The notes under the pieces: model-generated
Database searches by the model: none
What the model was told of the DNA's origin: nothing
Seen by the model: the letters and a program-made list of their open reading frames with translations, nothing else
In this document: one piece after another, positions 46,090 to 55,094 of the stretch
Position numbering within the stretch: the first letter of the stretch is position 1
How the letters are laid out: each line of letters starts with the position of its first letter
Origin: an uncultured bacterium
GTDB taxonomy: Bacteria > Verrucomicrobiota > Lentisphaeria > Victivallales > Victivallaceae
NCBI GenBank assembly: GCA_900551245.1
Contig: URVC01000006.1
Location: forward strand, 48,738-112,737
Reading direction: 5' to 3'
Length of the DNA: 64,000 bases
Made by a program: the position numbers and the translations under genes

Positions 46090-47487
46090 TCAGAACGCCT
46101 GCGGGTTGGACGAGGAGAGCTTCCGGCCGACAGCGAGTTGCGGGCGGGCCGCCCGGGTGCGGGTCATCCACTTGGAGTTGCGAACCGTCACCAGGCAGTA
46201 GGGATCGACCCAGAAGAGGAAGAACAGCTTGAACACGGCAAACGTGTAGGCGAAAATCGCTTCACTGCTGCAGCGGCGGGTGCTGTAGACGAAAGCCGGA
46301 ATGCTCGACCAGATCACCACGCCGAGAATCAGGGCCTGAACAAACGCCAGCGGCGCCGCGCAGAGAGCCATGAGCGTCAGCGGCAGCATCAGCACCGGCA
46401 GGAAAAGCCACATGGTCTGCATCAGCAGGTTGAACTGAATCCCCAGATGGAACCAATCCAGTTTGCGAAAAGCGAAGCGGTACATCGAGCAGGTCTCGCG
46501 CACATCGCCGCGCCCCCAGCGCATCAACATCTTGCAGGTGGTGCGGTAGTCGGTCGGAATCATCGTGTGAGCGATGGCGTCACGCTGGAAGACGATCCGG
46601 TGCCCCTCCGCCATGAGGTAGGTGGCGAGTGCACGATCCTCGGCAATGTGGGCGGGCTGCCCGAAGAACTTCTGCTCGACCCACTCATCCAGGAAGGGGA
46701 GCATCGCGGTGCGGCGGTAGGCGCTGAGCGCACCGGGGGTGCAGAAGACCGAACGCAGCACGCTCTGCGCGGAACGCATGATCTCAAAGCCGAAGACGAA
46801 GTTGACGTCCATCATCCGCGGCAGGATGCCGTCCTGCATGTTGAGCACGCGAATGTCACCGGCGACACCGGCGATTTTCGAATCGATGAAGGGGGAGTTC
46901 AGTCGTCGCAGCGTATCGGCGGCGACCACCGAATCGCTGTCCACCGTGACGATCACTTCGGAGGTGGACTGCCGGATGCCGCGATAGAGGGCGCGGCGCT
47001 TGCCGCCGTTCTTCTCCAGCTTGATCGGCGTGATGCGCCCTTCGGAGCGGGCGGCAGCCAGCTTGATCCAGTACCAGGTGTCATCCACGCTGCCGTCGTC
47101 GATGGCGAGAATTTCCAGCTTGTCGGCCGGATAGTCGCTCGCGAGGATGCTGTCGAGCGATTTCAGCACCGTCTTCCCTTCGTTATACGCCGGGACGATC
47201 ACCGTACAGGTCGGGAGCTCCTCATCCGAAAGCGCCCGATGCGGCTTATAGAAGAAGTAGGCGAGCACCAGCAGAAACGCATAGTAGAAGATGTTGAGCC
47301 CGAGCAGCACGCCCCCCACCGACGCGATGAACTCCAGCGAGAAAAGCTCCCCGAAGCTCTGCCAGGAAAAGCGCAGAATGGCGGTCGCCAGCACAACCGC
47401 CACCAGAAAGAAGGTGCTGTATTTGATCAAGGTTACGATCAGGGTTTTGTCTTGGGAACCAGAAGACTGCTTGAACTGTCCGGCCAT
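46090..47487 (-). CDS. family 2 processive glycosyltransferase
   Basis: 465 residues. Two N-terminal helices, then a GT2 domain with PAYNEGKT, DDGSVDDTW, TVDSDSV and the acceptor/base AEDRALATYL, plus the RWGRGDVRE (Q/RxxRW-like) motif, and C-terminal membrane helices. This is the layout of hyaluronan, cellulose or poly-GlcNAc synthases, so it probably makes and exports a surface polysaccharide. AGAGGA lies 8 bases before the ATG at 47487; an ATG six codons earlier is an alternative. The polymer cannot be named from sequence. Confidence 0.85.
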   Translation of the reverse strand: MAGQFKQSSGSQDKTLIVTLIKYSTFFLVAVVLATAILRFSWQSFGELFSLEFIASVGGVLLGLNIFYYAFLLVLAYFFYKPHRALSDEELPTCTVIVPAYNEGKTVLKSLDSILASDYPADKLEILAIDDGSVDDTWYWIKLAAARSEGRITPIKLEKNGGKRRALYRGIRQSTSEVIVTVDSDSVVAADTLRRLNSPFIDSKIAGVAGDIRVLNMQDGILPRMMDVNFVFGFEIMRSAQSVLRSVFCTPGALSAYRRTAMLPFLDEWVEQKFFGQPAHIAEDRALATYLMAEGHRIVFQRDAIAHTMIPTDYRTTCKMLMRWGRGDVRETCSMYRFAFRKLDWFHLGIQFNLLMQTMWLFLPVLMLPLTLMALCAAPLAFVQALILGVVIWSSIPAFVYSTRRCSSEAIFAYTFAVFKLFFLFWVDPYCLVTVRNSKWMTRTRAARPQLAVGRKLSSSNPQAF

Positions 47488-47649
47488 TTCGAATTTCCTC
47501 TTCATGTGTCTTGAACGTTTTCGTTATTTCACATTTGCATACTATCCAATATAGCACCAGGAAATTACAGTTAGATTGCCGCCGCATTGCAAAATGGCAA
47601 TCTACAGTTTTTTTTGAAAAAAAGATGGGGAAAAGCGGCAAACTACTGC

Positions 47650-47655
47650 TATATT
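47650..47655 (+). promoter_or_regulatory. extended -10 promoter abutting the EptA-like ATG
   Basis: TGC-TATATT (47647-47655) is an extended -10 with a weak -35. Six bases separate it from the ATG at 47662, so the transcription start should fall on the start codon. Confidence 0.55.
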
Positions 47656-47661
47656 ACCGCA

Positions 47662-49491
47662 ATGCGGACCGAAGAATTCCGAACCTCGGCCGAAACGATG
47701 GAACTGCTGGTGATGGATACGTTTCACTTCAACAAACCTCTCTTCCGCACCGCCCTCCGGAGCGGACTCCCGGCCGGGGCGGCGGTTCTCGCCTGCCTGC
47801 TCTATCTCGCCCTCCTGCCCGGCGACTCTCTGGAGCCGGGCGCGCAGTGGAAAATTCCCCTCTCGCTGCTGCTCTACGCCGGGGCTTTCTTCGCGGCACT
47901 GCAGCTGAAACGGCGGCCGGCGCGGCTGATCTATTTTGCCTTTCCCTTCGTACTCTTTCTGGAAGAAGCGCTCAATTTCGCGCCGATCGACCAGTATTAC
48001 GGCTCCGGTCAGCTTCCGTTCGCGCTGCTGCTGGCGGTCTGGTGCTGGTGTTGCGACACGGCGCTCGGCGAAACGCTCGCCGTCAAATTCCGTTCCCTCG
48101 CCTGGCTGCCAACGCTGCTGATCGGCGGAATCCTTTACCTGCTGCCCCTGACGATCCTCGCTCATCACATCGCCTCGGGGCGGAAGTTCACCTACGATTC
48201 CATTCAGGCGGTCTACCAGACCGATACCGCCGAAGCGATTCACTATCTCTTCACCGATCCGACCTGCCTTGTCCTGCTCGCGGCAGTCGTCGCGGCGGCG
48301 GCGCTGCTCTGGTTTCTGAACCGCTTCGGCACCCCTGCCCCCGCACCGCGCGCGTTCCGTGCCGGGTGCGCGCTTCTGGCACTGGCGCTCCTGCCGTGGG
48401 TGTGGCTGGAACTCGCCGGGCGCGAAGCGCTGAACCGGACCAAAGTGCTCTTCACCGACAGCCTCGGCTATTTCGATGTGATTGAATCCTACGCCGCCGG
48501 GCACGAGGAGCGGCTGGCGGAGGTTGCACGCCGCGTCGAGAAATCCAGCGGCGACGACGGCATCTATGTGCTGATTCTCGGGGAAGCCCACAGCCGCCGC
48601 CATTCGAGCGCCTACGGCTATTCGCCGGACACCACGCCGTTTCTGCGGCAGGCAGCCGACTCGCCGGATTGCATCCTGATGCGGAACGCCTGCTCCTGCC
48701 ACGTCCAGACCATGCAGGTGCTGACCATGCTTCTCACCGCGCGCAACCAGTACGACACCCGGGAACAGGCGGTCTGGCCGAGTCTCTTCGACGTGGCGAA
48801 CTACTGTGCGTATGAAACCACCTTTCTGAGCAACCAGTATCCGCACGGCCGGTTTGACTCGCCGGTCACCGCCCTCGCCTCGGAAGCGAAAAACAGCCAG
48901 TGGCTCAACACGATGGAGGATTTCCTCCTCTGGCGCGCGCGGCCGGACGGCGCACTTTTGGAAAAGCTCCCCGCCGCATTGCAGTCTCAGCGCGGCCTGG
49001 TGGTGCTCCACCTGATGGGCAGTCACGGCCCCTACTTCAAACGCTATCCGGAGGAGTTCGGGCGCGATCTGGAGATGGTTCCTTATGACAAAAGCATCCG
49101 CTACACCGATTTTCTGCTGGAGCAGATGGTGGAGATGTTCCGGCGGAATCCGAAGGTGCGCGCGGCCCTCTATCTTTCGGACCACTCTGAAATTCCAGGT
49201 ATCGGCCATGCCGCCGACCTCTTCGAGCCGGAGATGGCGGAGATTCCGATGATGCTCTACCTCTCCGACACATTGAGGCGGGAGCGCCCGCAGCTGGAAC
49301 ACGCCCTGCGGAACAATGCGGCAAAACTCTTCACCAACGATCTGGTCTTTGAACTGATGCTCGACCTGATGGGAATCCGTCACACCTTCGGCGCTCCGGA
49401 ACTGCGCTTTGCCTCACCGGAATACGACCTCCCGCCGGAGAAGGCGCGCACCCTGTGGGGAACCCGCCCCCTCACAGCCCCGGCACAGTAG
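47662..49491 (+). CDS. EptA/CptA-like phosphoethanolamine transferase (sulfatase fold)
   Basis: 609 residues. Five membrane helices in the first 270 residues are followed by a periplasmic alkaline-phosphatase/sulfatase domain: GEAHSRRHSSAYGYSPDTTP in the nucleophile region, then LHLMGSHGPYFKRYPEEF and LSDHSEIPGIGH with metal ligands. It should add phosphoethanolamine to lipid A or another envelope glycan. The nucleophile position, Thr in EptA, is His followed by Ser here. The ATG at 47662 sits 6 bases after a -10 and has no Shine-Dalgarno site; ATG 47699 is an alternative. It neighbours other envelope-modifying genes. Confidence 0.78.
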   Translation: MRTEEFRTSAETMELLVMDTFHFNKPLFRTALRSGLPAGAAVLACLLYLALLPGDSLEPGAQWKIPLSLLLYAGAFFAALQLKRRPARLIYFAFPFVLFLEEALNFAPIDQYYGSGQLPFALLLAVWCWCCDTALGETLAVKFRSLAWLPTLLIGGILYLLPLTILAHHIASGRKFTYDSIQAVYQTDTAEAIHYLFTDPTCLVLLAAVVAAAALLWFLNRFGTPAPAPRAFRAGCALLALALLPWVWLELAGREALNRTKVLFTDSLGYFDVIESYAAGHEERLAEVARRVEKSSGDDGIYVLILGEAHSRRHSSAYGYSPDTTPFLRQAADSPDCILMRNACSCHVQTMQVLTMLLTARNQYDTREQAVWPSLFDVANYCAYETTFLSNQYPHGRFDSPVTALASEAKNSQWLNTMEDFLLWRARPDGALLEKLPAALQSQRGLVVLHLMGSHGPYFKRYPEEFGRDLEMVPYDKSIRYTDFLLEQMVEMFRRNPKVRAALYLSDHSEIPGIGHAADLFEPEMAEIPMMLYLSDTLRRERPQLEHALRNNAAKLFTNDLVFELMLDLMGIRHTFGAPELRFASPEYDLPPEKARTLWGTRPLTAPAQ

Positions 49492-49505
49492 TCAGGCCCC
49501 TGCCG

Positions 49506-50090
49506 TCACTTGCTCCGGCGACGGCAACGGTAGACGAACGCGGGCGGCAGATTGCGCCAGACCACCGAACTGGTCAGCACTTCGCCGAAGGTTTCGTTGA
49601 GCAGCCGCCGGAACCGCATGCCGGCCGGCAGCATCAGCCCCTGCAGATAGGCGAACGTGGTAAACCAGCCCTCCGGAGCGAGACTGCCGGCAACCGCATC
49701 GAGGATCTCCCGCTGAAGTGATTCGGGGAAGACCGCCCACGGCAGGCCGGAGACGATCGCATCCGCGGCGGGCAGATTCCGCTCCGCCAGAATTGCATCC
49801 AGCCGCGACGCACTGTCGTGAAAGACCTCCACGGCGGGGAAATTCCGGCGCAGTTGAAGGCAGAGCATCTCGTCGAGCTCCACCGCGACCAGCTTTCCAC
49901 CCTCGGGAAGCATCCGGACAATTTCGCGGGTGATCACACCGGTTCCCGGCCCGAGCTCCACCACCAGCGCCGCCCGCTCCACCCCGATTCGAGAAACCAT
50001 CATCCGGCAAAGCGATGGCGAAGACGGGCAGAGCGCCCCCACCCGGCCGGGGTGGCGGAGAAAACTGCGAAACAGGGTCTGCCGGCTCAT
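49506..50090 (-). CDS. PmtA-like phospholipid N-methyltransferase
   Basis: 194 residues. SAM-binding motif I is VVELGPGTGVITREIV (about 43-58), with GKLVAVELDEMLCLQLR as motif post-I and VSGLPWAVFPESLQRE as motif IV, the pattern of the PmtA/LpxT-neighbour group related to rRNA dimethylases. It could methylate phosphatidylethanolamine to phosphatidylcholine or a related lipid. The ATG overlaps the stop of the ArnT-like gene upstream, so the three genes from 53370 to 49506 form one operon. Confidence 0.78.
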   Translation of the reverse strand: MSRQTLFRSFLRHPGRVGALCPSSPSLCRMMVSRIGVERAALVVELGPGTGVITREIVRMLPEGGKLVAVELDEMLCLQLRRNFPAVEVFHDSASRLDAILAERNLPAADAIVSGLPWAVFPESLQREILDAVAGSLAPEGWFTTFAYLQGLMLPAGMRFRRLLNETFGEVLTSSVVWRNLPPAFVYRCRRRSK

Positions 50091-51781
50091 TGAACTCCTC
50101 CCTGTTTCCCTTTTTCCGGAATGTAGATCGCACGGATCTCGTTGAGCAGTTCCTCACGGTATTTCGTTCCGACCGGAGGATGGTAGAAACTGCGCCGGTC
50201 ACGGCCGATCACCACCACGGCCGGATGAGACGGCGACGTGAGCATGCGATCCAGTTCCGCCCGGTCAATCATCACGCCGGGTTTGCCTTCCGCCTTCGCA
50301 TGCGTATCACCGTAATCCAGTTCACCCCGGGAGTTGAGCGTCTGCACATCCTCGCGCCCAAAGACCCACGCGACCGCATGCATGGTACTCGGGGTGGTGA
50401 AGAACTTCGCGCGCTTCGGATCAAAGCCGAGCCGGTCGGCCAGCTCCCGCATCGCCCGTTCCGGCGCCTTGTCGCCGAGCAGACCATCCGGAATCGCCCA
50501 GCCGCCCACTGCCAGCAGGAGCGCCATACCGGCGAAGAAGAGATGAAAGCGCATGCGCCAGTCCGCCCGGCGCGAGAGCAGCAGTGACGCTCCGTACGCC
50601 AGCCCGACCACCGCCATGGCGACCGCGGCGGGGAAACACCAGCCGTAGGCAATCCGATTCATGAAGGGCAGAAAGAGAACAATGCCGAATCCGACCGCGG
50701 CAATGACCAGCAGACTTCCCCAGATGGTGAGCATGCGATGGAAACCGCGGTTGTGCCCCCCGCTTTTGAAATAGGCGGCGATCAGCGCCGCCGCCAGCAC
50801 CGCCAACGGCGGGAAACAGGGCAGAATGTAGGTCGCCAGCTTGCCGCTGGAGGCGGAGAAGAAGAGGAACGGCAGCACCACCGCCGAGAGACAGAAGCGG
50901 TAAAGCGGCTGCTGCAGCAGTTTTCCCGCCGCCGTCCGGCCCATGGAAAAGCTGGGAATCAGCAGCAGGGCAGCCGGAAACACGCCGCCGACAAGAAACG
51001 GAAACAGAAACCAGAACGGCTCCGGGTGCTGACCGGGAGCATCGGCGGTGAACCTCAGCCAGTGTTCGATCACAACAAAGTAACGCCAGTAATCCGGTTC
51101 GGCGCGGTGAACCGCAATCGCCCAGGGGGCGATCAGCGCCAGCGCCACCACCAGCGGAATCCACGGCAGGATCAGAAACTCCTTCCAGCGCCGCTCCCAG
51201 ATCAGGAATCCGAGCATCGCCAGCCCGGGAACCGCAAAAGCAATGAATCCCTTCGTCAGAAAAGCCAGTGCGGTAAAGACGCCGCAGAGCACCAGCAACA
51301 GCGCCTTCCGGCGGTTGAAGCACGGTTCTACCGCCGCCAGATAGGAGGTCACCAGGATACCCGTGATGAACGCGGTGGTCTGGCTGTCGAGCACCGCGAA
51401 GGTGCCGATCCCGTAGACCAGCCCGCAGGAGAGGTAGAAGATGGCGGCCAGCGCGGCCAGTTTGCGGTCACGCAGCGCCTGATCGACCAGAAGCCAGATC
51501 AGCAGAGCGGTCAGCCCCGCGCCGAGTGCGGCGGGCAGCCGAATTGAGAACGCGTTGTCTCCGAACATCTTGAAACACCCGACCGTCAGCCAGTAACCGA
51601 GCACCGGTTTCTCAAAATAGCGCACATTGAGCAACCGGGGTGTGACGTAGTCGCCGTCGGCGATCATTTCACGGGGAATCTCCGCATAGCGGAACTCATC
51701 CGGCGTCACCAGCGGCCGCCCGGCCAGCGGCACCAGATAGGCCACGATGAAAAACAGAAAAACAAACCAGAAATATCTCAT
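50087..51781 (-). CDS. ArnT-like glycosyltransferase (GT39/GT83)
   Basis: 564 residues with about 11-12 membrane helices. The first periplasmic loop has the catalytic acid in VTPDEFRYAEIPREMI, typical of polyprenyl-phosphate-dependent transferases such as ArnT. These add a sugar from undecaprenyl-phosphate to lipid A or another target on the periplasmic face. The C-terminal soluble part ends in VVIGRDRRSFYHPPV. It overlaps the upstream ArnT-like gene and the downstream methyltransferase by four bases each. The sugar is unknown. Confidence 0.85.
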   Translation of the reverse strand: MRYFWFVFLFFIVAYLVPLAGRPLVTPDEFRYAEIPREMIADGDYVTPRLLNVRYFEKPVLGYWLTVGCFKMFGDNAFSIRLPAALGAGLTALLIWLLVDQALRDRKLAALAAIFYLSCGLVYGIGTFAVLDSQTTAFITGILVTSYLAAVEPCFNRRKALLLVLCGVFTALAFLTKGFIAFAVPGLAMLGFLIWERRWKEFLILPWIPLVVALALIAPWAIAVHRAEPDYWRYFVVIEHWLRFTADAPGQHPEPFWFLFPFLVGGVFPAALLLIPSFSMGRTAAGKLLQQPLYRFCLSAVVLPFLFFSASSGKLATYILPCFPPLAVLAAALIAAYFKSGGHNRGFHRMLTIWGSLLVIAAVGFGIVLFLPFMNRIAYGWCFPAAVAMAVVGLAYGASLLLSRRADWRMRFHLFFAGMALLLAVGGWAIPDGLLGDKAPERAMRELADRLGFDPKRAKFFTTPSTMHAVAWVFGREDVQTLNSRGELDYGDTHAKAEGKPGVMIDRAELDRMLTSPSHPAVVVIGRDRRSFYHPPVGTKYREELLNEIRAIYIPEKGKQGGVQ

Positions 51782-53370
51782 TTCGCTCCTCCCGAACTGC
51801 CCGGATAATGCACAACAAACACTCCGCCGGCCCGATAGGTGGTCTTCGGGGCCGGCATCCGGCGCACCTGCGCCTCGTCGTCGGTGATGACAAGAAGTCC
51901 CCGTTCCCGGGGCAACTCCAGAACACCGCCGTTCACCGGCATCGCCTCAAGCGTGCCGACATCGCTCCGTTTCAAGGTCCAGGCCGCAGCCGCCCGCAAT
52001 GAGCCATTCGCCAGAACCGCGGTATCCCCGGCGGCCCGGGGGACGGCGACCTGCCGGAGAAAGGCCTCCGGCGCGAAATCCCGCACGAAACGCCACGGCA
52101 TCGAAACCGGCGCCGACAGAAAGAGGAATGCCAGCCCGATGCAGAAACAGCCGAATTTACGCGCCCCCCCCGGTTCGCGCGACGCCATCCGGAACCAGAT
52201 TACCATAACCATCAGCGCTACGACCGGCAGATAATAGTTCTCATGGAAGCGGTAGACCACCAGTTCCGACGGGACACGCCGGGTGAATTTCGCCAGCGTC
52301 TGCAACAGAAAGAGCAACAGCGGGAACGGCAGGAGGCACCAGACGAGCAGATTCATCCCCCGGTTCACCCACCAGTAATCCCCCCGGTCGGAGGCGCGGA
52401 GCATTCCAAATGCGAAGAGAATCGCCGCGGCAGGCAGGCAGGGCAGAAACCGGAACGCCGCCCCGCCGGCCGGGAAAAACGGCACCACCACACCCATCAG
52501 CAACATGCAGAGAGCAAACCGGAGCAGTGAAATCTTCCCGGCGCCCGCAAAATCGATCCGGTAGCCGTGCCACACCATCGGCAAAAAGAGAATCCACGGC
52601 AGAGTTCCGGCAAACGGCAGGATCAGCCAGGCCAGCGGGAACGTTCCGCCCCCGGCCGCTTCCGGCGGAAACGGGAACCACTCCATCAGGTTCACCCGGC
52701 ACGCCATCGCACAACCGGCGACGATCAGCGCCGCGACCGCCAGCGGAACCCACGGCAGAACAAGAAGCGATTTCCACTCCTTCCGCCACACCAGAAAAAC
52801 GGCCGCCGGAATCACCGCCATGGGGAGCGCCTCCGCTCCGCGGCAGAGCATTGCGAGGGCCCAGCCGACGCCGCAGAGCGCCAGATATGCACAACGGCGA
52901 GCCAGGGCGCTCTCCGTCGCGGCGAAAAAGAACATCGCAAGGGTCAGCGTGTTGAAGAAGACGAACAGCGCATCACCGCCGCCGCTGGTTCCGGCGGCGA
53001 AGACCGCGGCGCTGAAGAGCCAGACCAGTGCGGCCGCCTCCGCGAGCCGGGGCACGCCGGAGCGTCTCCCCAGCAGAAAAATCACTCCGGCCGTCAGCAG
53101 AGTTGCCAGAGCGCCGGCCAGCCGGACGGCGGCGGGCTGTTCCCCGGTCAGCGCCATCACGGCGGCGTTGACCCAGTGGACGAGGGGTGGTTCCCCGGGC
53201 AGAAGTTCCCCGCATAACCCCGGCATCGGGGCGGTCGCCGTCATTTCGCGGGCGATTTCCGCCTGCCGGAATTCCGTATCGATGTAGAGCGGCCGCTGCC
53301 AGACACTGCCCAGATAGAGCAGCGCCAGGAGAGCGATCACAATGTAGCGGAAATATTTCTGAAAAAACAT
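51778..53370 (-). CDS. second ArnT-like glycosyltransferase
   Basis: 530 residues, many membrane helices. The catalytic loop reads RPLYIDTEFRQAEIAREM, where Asp and Glu match the ArnT pattern but the motif is shifted from TPDE to DTE. The fold and order are as in the neighbouring ArnT-like gene, to which it is related in general layout. The ATG at 53370 begins the hydrophobic part; a GTG at 53412 is possible, and neither has a good ribosome binding site. First gene of the operon with the second ArnT-like gene and the methyltransferase. Confidence 0.78.
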   Translation of the reverse strand: MFFQKYFRYIVIALLALLYLGSVWQRPLYIDTEFRQAEIAREMTATAPMPGLCGELLPGEPPLVHWVNAAVMALTGEQPAAVRLAGALATLLTAGVIFLLGRRSGVPRLAEAAALVWLFSAAVFAAGTSGGGDALFVFFNTLTLAMFFFAATESALARRCAYLALCGVGWALAMLCRGAEALPMAVIPAAVFLVWRKEWKSLLVLPWVPLAVAALIVAGCAMACRVNLMEWFPFPPEAAGGGTFPLAWLILPFAGTLPWILFLPMVWHGYRIDFAGAGKISLLRFALCMLLMGVVVPFFPAGGAAFRFLPCLPAAAILFAFGMLRASDRGDYWWVNRGMNLLVWCLLPFPLLLFLLQTLAKFTRRVPSELVVYRFHENYYLPVVALMVMVIWFRMASREPGGARKFGCFCIGLAFLFLSAPVSMPWRFVRDFAPEAFLRQVAVPRAAGDTAVLANGSLRAAAAWTLKRSDVGTLEAMPVNGGVLELPRERGLLVITDDEAQVRRMPAPKTTYRAGGVFVVHYPGSSGGAK

Positions 53371-53412
53371 CAAAGCGTTTTGTTCCCGACTCACACGGCG
53401 CAGGAGCTCCAC

Positions 53413-53653
53413 CGCCGTTTCAACTATCGATGCAACCTATAAAAAATATCATCACTCCGGCGGAAATGCAATCGATCATCCGGAAAAACCGGCAAAAGAG
53501 CGGAAGCCCGCCTCCATATCCACGACGTTTTTTCACCGCATCGCCAATGAAGCGCCACTGTCAGGAATCACACCTCTCCCATATCCTGCGGGGCAAGCAG
53601 AGGTTCGGGAGGTTGCAAATGTCGCGTCGTCGGGAGAAATTTCAGCGATGCGG
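53413..53653. other. intergenic stretch without a recognised gene
   Basis: Between two divergent genes. It holds the start region of the ArnT-like operon; the MarR gene's promoter follows at 53654. I see no RNA gene or repeat. Confidence 0.6.
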
Positions 53654-53701
53654 TTGAAATTCCCGGAATCAAGACTATATTATCAGTCCCATTCAGGACT
53701 G
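53654..53701 (+). promoter_or_regulatory. promoter and MarR operator
   Basis: TTGAAA (53654-53659), 16 bases, TATATT (53676-53681). A perfect 6-bp inverted repeat, CAGTCC (53684-53689) and GGACTG (53696-53701) with a 6-base spacer, covers the expected transcription start, a usual place for MarR self-repression. Confidence 0.7.
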
Positions 53702-53715
53702 TAAACGAGGAGATC

Positions 53716-54168
53716 ATGCAGAAAGAGACAGAAAATCTGCTGCGGGAAATCGGATTCGCCGTGATCCGCTACCGGGAGGTGTACCGCCGATGGTGCAGAA
53801 GATGCGGCATCAAATATCACGAGATGCTGATTTTCTACACCCTCCGCGACATGGGAACATGCACGCAGAAGGAGATCAGCGACAGCTACGCCCTGCCCAA
53901 ACAGACCGTTCACAACATCGTTCACGACTTGAAAGCCCGGGGACTGCTGCTCCTGAAGCCGGACGGCAGAAACCACCGGGAACGCCGCCTTCAGCTCACC
54001 GAAGCCGGGAAACGCTATGCGGCAAACTTCATGGAGCCCCTGCTGGAACAGGAACGCGCCGCCGTCGCCGCGACAGGACCGGCGAACCTGCGCGAGGCAA
54101 TCCGGCTGCTCCGCTCCTACACGGCGGAACTTGACGCGGCACTGAATCCGGCGGAGCAGACCAGATGA
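53716..54168 (+). CDS. MarR-family regulator
   Basis: 150 residues. Winged helix in the middle (about 50-105): TQKEISDSYALPKQTVHNIV is the recognition region and HRERRLQLTEAGKRY the wing. Flanking helices make the dimer. GAGGAG precedes the ATG. The next gene, an EamA transporter, overlaps its stop by four bases, so the pair is a regulator-exporter unit, probably opened by a small-molecule ligand. The inverted repeat at 53684-53701 is its likely operator. The ligand is not known. Confidence 0.88.
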   Translation: MQKETENLLREIGFAVIRYREVYRRWCRRCGIKYHEMLIFYTLRDMGTCTQKEISDSYALPKQTVHNIVHDLKARGLLLLKPDGRNHRERRLQLTEAGKRYAANFMEPLLEQERAAVAATGPANLREAIRLLRSYTAELDAALNPAEQTR

Positions 54169-55094
54169 AAATCAGCGAAACATTCCGCGGCTCTCTCTGC
54201 GGAATTCTTGCGGCCGTCACCTACGGGATGAATCCTCTCTTCGGACTGCCGCTGTATCAGCGGGGCCTGACGACCTCGTCGGTCCTCTTCTACCGCTTTT
54301 TCTTCACCATCCTTCTGCTGGGAGGAATTCTGCTGGTCCGGCGGGGCTCCTTCCGGCTGCAGCCGCGCCAGATTCTCCCGATGGGGATCAGCGGGGTGCT
54401 GCTGGCGCTCTCCTGTCTCTTCCTGTTTCTGAGCTTCCACCATATCGACGCGGGGATTGCGGCAACGATTCTCTTCGCATATCCGATCATGGTCTGCGGG
54501 ATCATGTTCCTCTTTTTTCAGGTGAAGCAGAGCATCTCCACGCTGATCGGAATGGTTCTGGCGATTCTGGGAATCGCCCTGCTTTCGCTGGGGAACTCCA
54601 ACGGCGAATTTCAGCTGACCGGGCTGATTTTCGTCCTGCTCTCCGCCCTCGCCTACGCGGTTTACATGGTGTTGCTGAAGGTCACATCGCTCCGCCTGCT
54701 CCCCGCCGCAACGCTGACATTTTACGCGCTCTGTTTCGGCCTGCCGGTCTTCTTCTTCTCGCTCCGGTGCGGGCTGGAGCTGCAGAAACTGCCGGATCTT
54801 TTCAGCTTCGGCTGTGCGCTCGGTCTGGCCATATGCCCGTCGCTGCTTTCGTTTCTCTTCATGGCGGTCGCCATCCGTTGCATCGGACCGACCAAAACCG
54901 CGATTCTGGGAGCACTGGAGCCGGTCACTGCTCTGTTTTTCGGCATCACGCTGTTCGGTGAAACTCTGTCGCTGCAGCAGTGCTTCGGCATTCTGATCAT
55001 CCTCGGCTCCGTCACGCTGGTCGTGACCGGGAAAAATGCCGGAACCTCTCCTTCGCCCGCAGCCCCCCTCCCCGGCGGGGAACAGCGAAATTAA
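54165..55094 (+). CDS. EamA/DMT-family transporter
   Basis: 309 residues with ten hydrophobic segments in two repeated EamA halves. The first ends around LLSLGNSNGEF; the second has ALAYAVYMVLLKVTSLRLLP and a C-terminal GALEPVTALFFGITLFGETL, the standard DMT end. It likely exports a metabolite or drug across the inner membrane. Coupled to the MarR gene by an ATGA overlap. It overlaps the convergent GH20 gene by four bases at their stops. Substrate unknown. Confidence 0.88.
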   Translation: MKISETFRGSLCGILAAVTYGMNPLFGLPLYQRGLTTSSVLFYRFFFTILLLGGILLVRRGSFRLQPRQILPMGISGVLLALSCLFLFLSFHHIDAGIAATILFAYPIMVCGIMFLFFQVKQSISTLIGMVLAILGIALLSLGNSNGEFQLTGLIFVLLSALAYAVYMVLLKVTSLRLLPAATLTFYALCFGLPVFFFSLRCGLELQKLPDLFSFGCALGLAICPSLLSFLFMAVAIRCIGPTKTAILGALEPVTALFFGITLFGETLSLQQCFGILIILGSVTLVVTGKNAGTSPSPAAPLPGGEQRN

